Below, piece by piece: positions 7,612-14,473 of a DNA stretch of 17,115 nucleotides. Location of the stretch: assembly GCA_964579245.1 (NCBI GenBank), contig CAZOFY010000051.1, positions 1-17,115 on the forward strand, given 5' to 3'. How positions within the stretch are numbered: position 1 is the first letter of the stretch; each line of letters starts with the position of its first letter. This stretch comes from Firm-13 sp964579245 (GTDB lineage: Bacteria > Bacillota > Clostridia > Saccharofermentanales > Saccharofermentanaceae). Under the pieces are notes generated by a model. That model was not told the DNA's origin. It saw only the letters and a list, made by a program, of their open reading frames with translations, and did no database searches. A program made the position numbers and the translations under genes.

Positions 7612-8622
7612 TCAAAATTCGCAGAGCAGAGCGCCGTACGTAAGTCCGCCGCCGAAGCCCGTAAATACTAATTTGTGACCTCTCTTGATTTTTCCCGAAC
7701 GGACTTCCCGATCGAGACAGATCGGAATCGACGATGACGAGGTGTTGCCGATGTCCTCAAGATGAGAGATGATCTTCTCATACGGGATCTTCAGGCGTTT
7801 AGCAGCCGATTGCAGAATGCGATTATTGGCCTGATGCGGAATGATAAAGTCGACCTCGTCAAGCGAGAGGCCGTTCTTTTCGAGAACACGCTCGATTGCA
7901 TAAGGCATCTTTGTCGTGGCAAATCGATAGACTTCCTGTCCCTCCATCGAGACATATTTTCCGCAGTCATGATCGAAAAGCGGTTTCCTGTCCGGTAGAT
8001 CCTTCGGTGTGAATGGATGTTTGGCCGGCGGAATGCCCTCGGTCACAATCGTGTAGCCGGATGCACCGTCAGCGCCAAAATACGACTCATAGATTGTTGA
8101 TTCAGATGACGCAACCTTTGTAAGAATGACAGCACCGGCACCGTCTCCAAAAAGCACACAGGAGCGGCGGTCAGAGAAGTCTGTCAGCTTGGACATGGCC
8201 TCGGCCGAGACAATCAGAATATGCTGCATATCTGATGTCGCCAAATACCGAATCGCAATATCAAAGGCCTGAATAAATCCCGTACAGGCTTCATTAACGT
8301 CGAAACAGGATGCGTTTCTTGCCCCGATCTCATTCTGAATAATACACGCCATATTGGGGGATATATAGTCCGGTGTGATCGTAGAAACAATAATCATATC
8401 AATCTGCTCAGGCAAGATATCCGCCATGGCGATTGCCTGTCTTGCCGCCGCCGCGCCAATCTCCCAAGTCGCCTCTCCTGCGCATAAATGCCGGCTCTTT
8501 ATCCCAGTTCGGGAGGAGATCCACTCGTCACTTGTATCGACAATTTCAGAAAAACGACTGTTCTCAACGGCCAGCTCGGGCAGACAGGAACCGGTCCCGA
8601 GTATTTTATAAGATATTTTCAC
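7612..8622 (-). CDS. fabH: 3-oxoacyl-ACP synthase III FabH (chain initiation)
   Basis: Starts fatty-acid synthesis by condensing an acyl-CoA primer with malonyl-ACP. The 336-residue thiolase-fold protein has the FabH Cys-His-Asn triad: Cys113 in FDVNEACTGFIQA, His263 in IIPHQANNRIL and Asn293 in GNTSSSSIP. It also has the N-terminal DEWISSRTGIKSRH and the C-terminal GFGGGLTYGALL. The start is GTG (8620-8622), preceded by GGAGG (8629-8633) six bases away. It is the first gene of the minus-strand operon, with a leader of about 90 bases carrying FabT-like operators. Confidence 0.97.
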   Translation of the reverse strand: MKISYKILGTGSCLPELAVENSRFSEIVDTSDEWISSRTGIKSRHLCAGEATWEIGAAAARQAIAMADILPEQIDMIIVSTITPDYISPNMACIIQNEIGARNASCFDVNEACTGFIQAFDIAIRYLATSDMQHILIVSAEAMSKLTDFSDRRSCVLFGDGAGAVILTKVASSESTIYESYFGADGASGYTIVTEGIPPAKHPFTPKDLPDRKPLFDHDCGKYVSMEGQEVYRFATTKMPYAIERVLEKNGLSLDEVDFIIPHQANNRILQSAAKRLKIPYEKIISHLEDIGNTSSSSIPICLDREVRSGKIKRGHKLVFTGFGGGLTYGALLCEF

Positions 8623-8678
8623 AATATTCCTCCGAAGCTTTGGATCCGCGCAAGTTCACGGACACCGCTTGCTTTTCT

Positions 8679-8691
8679 TTTGAAAATCAAG
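8679..8691. promoter_or_regulatory. Second, degenerate FabT-like operator
   Basis: TTTGAAAATCAAG, an imperfect palindrome with TTGA and TCAA arms. Its centre is 16 bases from that of the better site at 8695-8707. It lies in the transcribed leader of fabH and could extend repressor binding. Weaker match than the first site. Confidence 0.4.
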
Positions 8692-8694
8692 TAT

Positions 8695-8707
8695 TTTGAT
8701 TATCAAA
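8695..8707. promoter_or_regulatory. FabT-like operator between fabH and fabD
   Basis: TTTGATTATCAAA is a perfect 6-1-6 palindrome, close to the TTTGA-N3-TCAAA pattern known for FabT, the MarR-family regulator of fab operons in streptococci and enterococci. It begins about 11 bases past the -10 box of the fabH promoter, so bound protein would overlap the start region of transcription. It also lies in the presumed promoter region of fabD on the other strand. The function is inferred; no fabT gene is in the window. Confidence 0.7.
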
Positions 8708-8722
8708 GGTTATCGATATTGT
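8696..8722 (+). promoter_or_regulatory. Possible fabD promoter overlapping the operator
   Basis: On the plus strand TTGATT (8696-8701) and TATTGT (8717-8722) are separated by 15 bases, a short spacing. TACGAT (8725-8730) is another possible -10. The call is weak, but any fabD promoter within this 144-base gap must lie close to or on the FabT-like palindromes. Confidence 0.3.
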
Positions 8723-8746
8723 ACTACGATGAAAACATAGCGTCAA
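8718..8746 (-). promoter_or_regulatory. Promoter of the fabH operon
   Basis: On the minus strand, TTGACG (8741-8746), a 17-base spacer and TACAAT (8718-8723) form a near-consensus housekeeping promoter. Transcription would begin near 8711, giving a leader of about 90 bases before the fabH GTG. Confidence 0.75.
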
Positions 8747-8766
8747 CTATTCGGAGGTAAGAAATC

Positions 8767-9627
8767 ATGAGAGCATATTTGTTCGCAGGCCAGGGAGCCC
8801 AGACGATAAAAATGGCAGAGGAGATTCTCAACGCCTATCCGCAGGCTGCGTATTTATATAAAGAAGCAGAAGAAATTACCGGTATCGATCTGACTCGCCT
8901 GACCGAGGTGGATCTCGCCCAAACCCGCTATGCGCAACTGGCGATTGTGGTGCACAGTGTCGCGTCACTCCTCAAGGAACGCACCGGAGATCCTGAAGTC
9001 GGCCCCAATAATGCCAATGCCGATACGGCCTATGCCGGTTTCTCTCTCGGAGAATACACCGCCCTATATGCCGCCGGGATTCTCTCCTACCCGGAGCTTC
9101 TCCGGCTGGTCAACGAGCGGGCACGAATCATGCAGGACGCCGCCGAGAAAACGCCCGGAGCCATGTACGCTATACTTGGTCTTACGGACGAGCAGGTCGA
9201 ATCCACCCTGTCGGCGATCGATAATGTGTATCCGGTGAACTACAATTGCCTGGGACAGCTGGTCATTGCCGGGACAGAGGACGCCGCTCAGAAGGCGGCG
9301 TCAGAGCTACAGGTCCTCGGCGCGCGCCGCGTAATGCGTTTGGCTGTAAACGGAGCCTTTCATTCTCCTCTTATGGCCGAGGCCGCCGCCGAGCTTCGTG
9401 CGTTTGCTTCGACCCTGAAATTTGCCCCGCTATCTGTTCCTCTCTACTCCAACACGACAGGTACCCGGGTCCTGCCCGATACAAACTGGCCTTCTTATCT
9501 GGAGACACACGCCTGCTCGCCCGTCCGATTCACTGCGGAGATACGGGCGATGCGAGAGGATGGGTACGACGAATTCGTAGAGATCGGGCCCGGCAAAGTA
9601 TTGTCAGGTCTTGTTAAGAAAATCTAA
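8767..9627 (+). CDS. fabD: Malonyl-CoA:ACP transacylase FabD
   Basis: Transfers malonyl from CoA to acyl carrier protein, feeding FabH and FabF. The 286-residue protein has FAGQGAQ (6-12), the nucleophile elbow GFSLGEYTALYAAG with Ser93, the substrate-binding Arg in ERARIMQ (118-124), the catalytic His199 in GAFHSPLM, and a C-terminal EIGPGKVLSGLVKK. The nucleophile motif is GFSLGE where E. coli FabD has GHSLGE. A short Asn/Asp-rich insert precedes it (about 73-88). ATG at 8767 follows GGAGG (8753-8757). It is transcribed away from the rest of the fab operon and ends only 4 bases from the stop of the convergent NAD-kinase-like gene. Confidence 0.96.
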   Translation: MRAYLFAGQGAQTIKMAEEILNAYPQAAYLYKEAEEITGIDLTRLTEVDLAQTRYAQLAIVVHSVASLLKERTGDPEVGPNNANADTAYAGFSLGEYTALYAAGILSYPELLRLVNERARIMQDAAEKTPGAMYAILGLTDEQVESTLSAIDNVYPVNYNCLGQLVIAGTEDAAQKAASELQVLGARRVMRLAVNGAFHSPLMAEAAAELRAFASTLKFAPLSVPLYSNTTGTRVLPDTNWPSYLETHACSPVRFTAEIRAMREDGYDEFVEIGPGKVLSGLVKKI

Positions 9628-9631
9628 TCTG

Positions 9632-10570
9632 TCAGATGACAAGTCGTCCTTTTCTATCTGCGATACCGACCGCCGCTTCCACGCCGGAGTTAAACTCCAG
9701 GAAGTCGTTCTCAATCCCATCGCTAAACACAACGCCGCCCTCCGGCATTTGCGATAGGACGCGGAACGGCTTCCGGTGGTCGATTTTTCCAAAAACCAGA
9801 TCGGCAGCAGTCCAATGACTCGGATACGGTTCTCGGACGGTGAAGTACAGAAAATTCGAATCCCAGGCAAAAGTATCCTTCTGAGTGAGTTGGACTTTCT
9901 CCTGTAAACAAGTGCTCGCAACGCCGGACGCTCCGGCCAGGATACTCTTGAGCCAACCCGTCGACCCGAGTCCCGTTGAGATAATGATTCCACTCGATGA
10001 CTGTTGTTCCTTTGATCCGCCATAGTCAATTACATAACGAGCAGAGACATGCGTCCGTTGGCCGATGAACAGGTCGTTGACGGCATAAAGCTTCTGTCCG
10101 TCATTGAGCTGTACCTGCGCGAGCGTTATCTCTTTACATGCCCTTTGATTGCGAAAAACCTCCGGAACGATCTTCGACAGATCTGTTGCCTGAAAAGGCA
10201 GCAACACGCCGTCCCAGCGCTTCCGGTCCGGATTTACTCCGATTAATGGCTGACTATCGAGATACTTCAGTGTATTCGCCACCAGTCCGTCCTGACCAAT
10301 CGCCACGACAAGATCATCCGGGCCGAAGATGAAATTCGGCAGAAATTCCCGGTCAACCACATGAAGGTTTCCCATCTGCTCCAATATGGAAATAACCGTG
10401 GCCACCGATTGTTTATACTTGCTGTCTTCATTTAAATAATCGGAAAAATCATTGCCCGAATGCTCGATATAGAACTGGGCCTGCTGGATCGTGTTGAATC
10501 GAACGACCAGGTTTTCCAGTCTTGTCTTACGCGTAATCAGGATAATCTTCCTATCGGTCAGTCTATCCAT
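9632..10570 (-). CDS. NAD-kinase-fold protein (divergent, possible NAD(+)/NADH kinase)
   Basis: The 312-residue protein has the NAD kinase (PF01513-type) layout. An N-terminal region leads to DLVVAIGQDGLVANTLKYL with GQDG at 92-95 in place of the usual GGDG. AVNDLFIGQ follows (163-171), where NAD kinases usually have NE. Then comes SSGIIISTGLGSTGW (192-206), matching the GDG-ISTPTGSTAY region, and a C-terminal FSDGIEND (283-290). The catalytic Asp of the GGDG motif is kept. It may phosphorylate NAD to NADP, or act on a related substrate; the altered motifs make the substrate uncertain. The start ATG shares one base with the SPFH gene stop (TAATG), so the two are almost certainly co-translated. 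If it is a true NAD kinase it could supply NADPH near the fab genes, but it is convergent with fabD, not part of that operon. Confidence 0.8.
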   Translation of the reverse strand: MDRLTDRKIILITRKTRLENLVVRFNTIQQAQFYIEHSGNDFSDYLNEDSKYKQSVATVISILEQMGNLHVVDREFLPNFIFGPDDLVVAIGQDGLVANTLKYLDSQPLIGVNPDRKRWDGVLLPFQATDLSKIVPEVFRNQRACKEITLAQVQLNDGQKLYAVNDLFIGQRTHVSARYVIDYGGSKEQQSSSGIIISTGLGSTGWLKSILAGASGVASTCLQEKVQLTQKDTFAWDSNFLYFTVREPYPSHWTAADLVFGKIDHRKPFRVLSQMPEGGVVFSDGIENDFLEFNSGVEAAVGIADRKGRLVI

Positions 10571-11589
10571 TATGTATCTTGTCCCTTGATCAATCCCTGC
10601 AGCAGGTCAGGAGAAATATTCAGTTGCCCGATCTTGTCGGCCTTTGCCGCCAGCTCCTGGAACGCAATCGCAATCAGTCTATCGGGCTTCATACCCATAT
10701 TTGACAGAGATTGAAGGACATTGGGATCGATCCCCGCAAAGGATTTCATCATAGCCGCCAGCTCATATGCCTTGGCATCTGCCTGAGCCTTTGCATTCTC
10801 GACGGTCAGCTCGACAAGCTGTTTGCGCTTTTCCTCAAGATCTGTCTCAAATCCGAGCTCCTCATCCTTAATCTGATTTTCCTTCTGCATCACAAGACGC
10901 TTCGCTTCGAGCTGGGCCTCCTTGATCTGCTTCTTCTTTGCCTCCACCGCAATCTCGGTATTCAGCTCATTCTCTTTCACACGGCGTTCCTGCTCAATTG
11001 AGGCATTTCTTCTCTCATAAAGAGCGTCGTCCGCGTTGCGCAATATTTCTTCACGAGCCTGCGCCTCCAGAGCACGAGCGGTCTCCTTATTTGGCAGAAT
11101 CGCCAATATGGAAAAGCCCATGACCTCGATGCCCAGATTCTTAATCTCATCATTCTCTCCCAACTCCTTCGAAATGCTCTGTGCAAGCACCTCGCTTGAC
11201 TTAATTGCGTCACGAATCACCATGTGTTCGATATGCTTCTTCGTCAGGACCTTAGCAATGTTTATAAGTCTCTGAGAGATCTTCTGCGAGTTATCCGTCA
11301 CGTATGTCTTCTGCTTAATACTATATGTATAGTCCATCGTCTGAGCGATTCTCTGATAATCCGTAATCCGGTATGTGATCTGTCCCTGTACCGTGACAGT
11401 CTGATAATCACTCGTAACTTCCTCGAAAACAAAAGGCGCATCAGAACTCGGGATTGGAACGACGACCAAAGAAGTGGTAGGTGCATAGTAGAAAAAAGAG
11501 ATACCGGCACCCTCCTGTACGACCTTGCCCTTCTTGTACTTAAACACATATTGGCTCGGCATGAACTTGATAAACTTAATGTTGAACAT
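10570..11589 (-). CDS. SPFH/band-7 domain protein
   Basis: A 339-residue protein with an N-terminal SPFH (stomatin/prohibitin/flotillin/HflK-C) domain of about 15-175. Recognisable parts are the short beta-rich start (QYVFKYKKGKVV), VTVQGQITYRITD (65-77) and IKNLGIEVMGFSILAILP (149-166). A long charged coiled coil follows (about 168-275), rich in Glu, Lys and Ala and including AREEILRNADDALYERRNA. The C-terminal part (280-339) has PNVLQSLSNMG and a helical tail. No clear N-terminal membrane helix or signal peptide is seen, unlike most flotillins; the protein may be peripheral or cytosolic. SPFH proteins form ring-like oligomers that scaffold partners. It is the first gene of a two-gene unit with the NAD-kinase-like protein. 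GGGAG (11596-11600) precedes the ATG. Confidence 0.85.
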   Translation of the reverse strand: MFNIKFIKFMPSQYVFKYKKGKVVQEGAGISFFYYAPTTSLVVVPIPSSDAPFVFEEVTSDYQTVTVQGQITYRITDYQRIAQTMDYTYSIKQKTYVTDNSQKISQRLINIAKVLTKKHIEHMVIRDAIKSSEVLAQSISKELGENDEIKNLGIEVMGFSILAILPNKETARALEAQAREEILRNADDALYERRNASIEQERRVKENELNTEIAVEAKKKQIKEAQLEAKRLVMQKENQIKDEELGFETDLEEKRKQLVELTVENAKAQADAKAYELAAMMKSFAGIDPNVLQSLSNMGMKPDRLIAIAFQELAAKADKIGQLNISPDLLQGLIKGQDT

Positions 11590-11646
11590 CGTTTGCTCCC
11601 TACCTTTGCTTCTTGGTTGCAGATATATACTCCAAAGAGTTATTTT

Positions 11647-11652
11647 ATTATA
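11647..11652 (-). promoter_or_regulatory. Possible -10 box for the SPFH gene unit
   Basis: A perfect TATAAT on the minus strand, about 58 bases before the SPFH start, lying just after the terminator of the upstream gene. The -35 position is poor (TTTTAA at 17-base spacing), so the promoter call is tentative. Confidence 0.4.
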
Positions 11653-11702
11653 AACCCCAGGATTCTTTTTTAAAATACATTTTGGGAAATATGAGCCGGC
11701 AT

Positions 11703-11739
11703 AAAAAAGGAACCGCCGTATCCAACTACGACAGTTCCT
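11703..11739 (-). terminator. Intrinsic terminator of the sortase/secreted-protein unit
   Basis: On the minus strand, a 13-bp stem (AGGAAC plus TGTCGTA, paired with TACGGCG plus GTTCCT, with two G·U pairs) and a 6-base loop are followed by TTTTTT. It lies about 60 bases after the stop of the secreted protein gene and separates that unit from the SPFH unit. There is no T-run on the plus strand, so it works in one direction. Confidence 0.92.
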
Positions 11740-11798
11740 CCTGAAAAACAGCTAAATCCAACAATAACTATTTCTCGTATGCGATATTTAACGAGCCA

Positions 11799-12329
11799 TT
11801 AGACTACATCATATTCCTTTTTCTGTTTCTTGACAAGCTTTTTTACAACAACAGGTGAAACAGCTGCGGCTGCAAGCACGGCCAAACCGATAAACACCAT
11901 GGAATAATCCGCTCCGGTCTTCTTGACGGTCTCGGTAGATACGGTGATCAGCACTTTGCCGGAAGGATCGATAATCGAGAGTCCATCCTTATCAAGTCTG
12001 GTCGTCAACCCGAGGAGAGAAGCGGCATGCGCAATCTCCGCGGCAATCTTCACCTTCTGATCAACTGTAAGCTTACCGTAATCCTTCTCGCCGGCTGCGA
12101 TAGCAACGGCATCATTGATGTCCTGAACGATCCCGGTAATCTGAGCCTCGCTCAAATCAACACCGGCCTGTCCCATGTAGGATTCTGCCTGAGAAATATA
12201 TGTCTGTGCCACGCCTGCAGACTTCAAGGCGGCTGTAATGTCACTCTCGGCAGAGGCTGCGGAAACAGGGGCAGCAAAAGCCATAACTGTCATTAGGGTA
12301 ACAACCATTAGTGCAATCAGTTTCTTCAT
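11799..12329 (-). CDS. Secreted small protein with C-terminal membrane anchor, candidate sortase substrate
   Basis: A 176-residue protein. It has a classic signal peptide (MKKLIALMVV, hydrophobic core, likely cut after PVSA at about 24) and a soluble, mostly helical domain (about 28-130) with DINDAVAIAAGEKDYGKLT and QKVKIAAEIAHAASLLGL. Then comes VKKTGADYS (135-143), a hydrophobic segment (about 144-162) and a Lys-rich tail. This is the layout of a cell-wall sorting signal, but with VKKTG where LPxTG would be. The sortase gene lies two genes upstream. I start at ATG 12329, preceded by GGAGG (12338-12342); an upstream TTG at 12335 lies too close to that site. It has its own promoter and ends at a strong terminator. 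I recognise no named family with certainty; the function is unknown. Confidence 0.8.
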   Translation of the reverse strand: MKKLIALMVVTLMTVMAFAAPVSAASAESDITAALKSAGVAQTYISQAESYMGQAGVDLSEAQITGIVQDINDAVAIAAGEKDYGKLTVDQKVKIAAEIAHAASLLGLTTRLDKDGLSIIDPSGKVLITVSTETVKKTGADYSMVFIGLAVLAAAAVSPVVVKKLVKKQKKEYDVV

Positions 12330-12337
12330 GAACAAAA

Positions 12338-12342
12338 CCTCC
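12338..12342 (-). promoter_or_regulatory. Ribosome binding site deciding the start of the secreted protein
   Basis: GGAGG, eight bases before the ATG at 12329. It is only two bases from the alternative TTG at 12335, which is therefore unlikely to be used. Confidence 0.75.
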
Positions 12343-12417
12343 GTTTGCAGGCCACTCTCGCGGCAATAGAAATATCTGGTTCAACATACAAAAGAGTAAA
12401 GATACTTTTACAAGCCT

Positions 12418-12446
12418 AGAATAACACAGAAAGTAATACGTATCAA
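12418..12446 (-). promoter_or_regulatory. Promoter of the secreted-protein gene
   Basis: On the minus strand, TTGATA (12441-12446), a 17-base spacer and TATTCT (12418-12423). It abuts the stop codon of the membrane protein gene and leaves a leader of about 80 bases. The gene can thus be transcribed alone as well as by read-through from the sortase promoter. Confidence 0.65.
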
Positions 12447-13367
12447 TTACGAATTGTTGGCATTTTGTTGCAAAACGTGGTATTTCTTCCCTTTTTCCGA
12501 CTTTTCGCGCTTGGTGTACTGCAAGAAGAAGAGCATAAGCGTAGATACAGAGAAAATCAGCAAACCATTCAGAAGAAAGTACTGATTGGTCTGTTGAAGA
12601 ACAGAATCGATAAAATACTTCAAATAAGGCGTATCGATGGCCAACCGACCCGTTAATCCGGTGGCTGCCAGAACCGTGGCCGGCACGGCAAAAACTGCAC
12701 CGGGAAACCAGAGTCCGACCATCATCCAGGTGAGCCATTGTCTCCAGCGGCGCACTCCCTGTAAAGGTACGAGGAGCCCGAGCGACAGGAACAGCACGAA
12801 CAGCGACAATGTGGAAATCCGAGCGCCCAAGCGCACAAAATCCATCATTCTGATAAACATCGCACGCTCGTTAACAAGCTTCAAATCGATCAGACAGATG
12901 TTCTTCTGTATCACCTTACCGGCATCGTCGATCACCTCATCGACCAGCGCATAATCTGCGGCTGTCAGCTCGAGTGCGTTCTCTGCGGCATACCGGTCCA
13001 AAAACGCATACATCGGCGCTTTGATGCTCTCTCTCGGATACTCCGGTTCCGCATAAGCACCGCCCACGTTCAAGTAGGAAACCGCATTACGAATATGAGC
13101 TCGCAGCATGGTGTGCAGCTCGCCGTCTGAGAGTGTTTCCTCGAAAACCTCTTCCGGAATTCCCGAATAGGAGCTTTGCATCTGAAAGTCTTGCTTGATT
13201 GCGGCCGTCACCTTCGACATATACGTCGGCGTCGCGATAATATCCAAATAGAATGACTCAGACAATAGTGTTGCACGCAGAAAGAGGGAGGATACCGCTG
13301 TCAGTGCAGACAATGCCACGCAAACGGCCAAAACACCGGACAGAACACTTCTCACCCTGTTTGTCAT
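12447..13367 (-). CDS. Multi-pass membrane protein of unknown function, sortase-linked
   Basis: A 306-residue protein that I do not recognise as a named family. It begins with a membrane helix (about 7-30) resembling an uncleaved signal anchor. A large, probably extracellular, helical and acidic domain follows (about 35-178), with no cysteine motif apart from a single Cys158. Three further membrane helices lie at about 182-202, 212-236 and 262-284, and a Lys-rich cytoplasmic tail ends the protein. Its start overlaps the sortase stop by 4 bases (ATGA), with GGAG in the last sortase codons, so it is made together with the sortase. An accessory role in presenting or processing the surface protein encoded next is possible but inferred only from position. 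Confidence 0.75.
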   Translation of the reverse strand: MTNRVRSVLSGVLAVCVALSALTAVSSLFLRATLLSESFYLDIIATPTYMSKVTAAIKQDFQMQSSYSGIPEEVFEETLSDGELHTMLRAHIRNAVSYLNVGGAYAEPEYPRESIKAPMYAFLDRYAAENALELTAADYALVDEVIDDAGKVIQKNICLIDLKLVNERAMFIRMMDFVRLGARISTLSLFVLFLSLGLLVPLQGVRRWRQWLTWMMVGLWFPGAVFAVPATVLAATGLTGRLAIDTPYLKYFIDSVLQQTNQYFLLNGLLIFSVSTLMLFFLQYTKREKSEKGKKYHVLQQNANNS

Positions 13368-14329
13368 GTGTACAACTCCGATTCCTGCAGGTCGCAGCGA
13401 ATGACATAGCGATTCGGCGCGTTGCCAACATAGATGAAGGGATAACAGGTATAGAGCGTCAGCTGCTCCTCCTTTGTATCCTCGACAATCGTGGGAAAGT
13501 CAGGTTTCTCCAGAATATCAATCTGCCGGATCTTGTAGCTGAACAATCCGTAGGTCGTCTCAAAATCCACGGTGTCACCGACCTTCACATACTCGAGGTC
13601 CCGGAAATAATTCGTACGATGTGCTGCCAGGACAATATTTCCTTCCTGTCCGGGCAGAAAGGAGAGGTTTGAATGCCCGGCTCCAAGCTGAAACTGATCC
13701 TCTGTATCGCCTTGATACACACCGAGCTCCATCTCAATGGAAGAGATCCGAATCGTCCCGATCTGATCCCCCTGATAGTAGAATGGGACCACCAGCACGC
13801 CTTCCGTCTCAGACGGCACCGTGGCCGATTGCTTGACCGTAGTCTGTACGGTCTGGGAAATCTCTGTGACATTCTGTTCCTCATGAAGTCCCGTGACCCG
13901 CGAAGTATCACGGCTCGTGATAAAAATCGCCAGAATAGATTCGTTCTCGATATAGCTGAACAAGCCGACGGACAGGATAATCAGTCCGGCTAGAAAAATA
14001 GCAAAAGGTATCGATGCAATCCCCACACGCCGCAGACGTCGGCGGAACTTCGAAAAGTGCGACTTCTGCCTGGCTTCCTTCAGAAGATCTGGCGAGCTCC
14101 GCTGCTCCCTGCTCTTCTCCGCCGCAATAAACTGAAAGGACGGATACCGCGAAGAGCCGTGTGTATCCTGAGCGGCGTCCGGATCTACTTGCTGATGGAC
14201 AGAACTCGAAGCCGCATCCGGCGGACTGCGTCCGGGCACGGAAAATTCCGCAGGCTCGCTCTTGGAAGCGGCCGCTGCATGCTGTATTTCTATATCCGTC
14301 TTATCCGAGGATCTCAAGTTTTTATGCAT
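13364..14329 (-). CDS. Sortase, probably class D type
   Basis: Membrane-bound cysteine transpeptidase that cuts sorting signals and links proteins to the cell wall. The 321-residue protein has a long, Ser/Pro/Ala-rich, probably disordered cytoplasmic N-terminus (1-98), then a basic stretch (FRRRLRRVG) and one membrane helix (about 102-127). A short stalk leads to the sortase beta-barrel (about 178-315). The catalytic residues are His237 in LAAHRTNYFRDL, Cys295 in TLYTCYPF and Arg307 in NRYVIRC. The TCYPF and APNRYVI motifs suggest class D. The ~100-residue N-terminal tail is unusually long for a sortase. I start at ATG 14329: a strong promoter lies just upstream (14367-14395), inside a longer reading frame that would begin at 14416 without a ribosome site. 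Confidence 0.88.
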   Translation of the reverse strand: MHKNLRSSDKTDIEIQHAAAASKSEPAEFSVPGRSPPDAASSSVHQQVDPDAAQDTHGSSRYPSFQFIAAEKSREQRSSPDLLKEARQKSHFSKFRRRLRRVGIASIPFAIFLAGLIILSVGLFSYIENESILAIFITSRDTSRVTGLHEEQNVTEISQTVQTTVKQSATVPSETEGVLVVPFYYQGDQIGTIRISSIEMELGVYQGDTEDQFQLGAGHSNLSFLPGQEGNIVLAAHRTNYFRDLEYVKVGDTVDFETTYGLFSYKIRQIDILEKPDFPTIVEDTKEEQLTLYTCYPFIYVGNAPNRYVIRCDLQESELYT

Positions 14330-14366
14330 GAAATTCCGCCCTTTCGAAAACTTGATCTCAAGAATC

Positions 14367-14395
14367 ATCATACCGATATGCGGCGAGCTTTTCAA
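14367..14395 (-). promoter_or_regulatory. Promoter of the sortase unit
   Basis: On the minus strand, TTGAAA (14390-14395), a 17-base spacer and TATGAT (14367-14372). Transcription would start near 14360, about 30 bases before the chosen ATG, which rules against the longer reading frame starting at 14416. Confidence 0.7.
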
Positions 14396-14473
14396 GCAAT
14401 CACATGTTTTTTTCATGTCTAAGGAGCCACGAGGCTGACGCTGTACACGGATGTTTTTTTCTCAATTTTGATT

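Noticed and set aside
7595..7615. TTG start for fabK overlapping the fabH stop
   Set aside because: No ribosome site upstream, and the family's usual N-terminus begins at the ATG at 7594.
14330..14416. Longer N-terminus for the sortase (start at 14416)
   Set aside because: No ribosome site there, and a good promoter lies inside the extension, so the transcript would not include it.
14401..14460. Terminator before the T-run at 14454-14460
   Set aside because: The only stem nearby (agcc/ggct) is four base pairs and not adjacent to the T-run.
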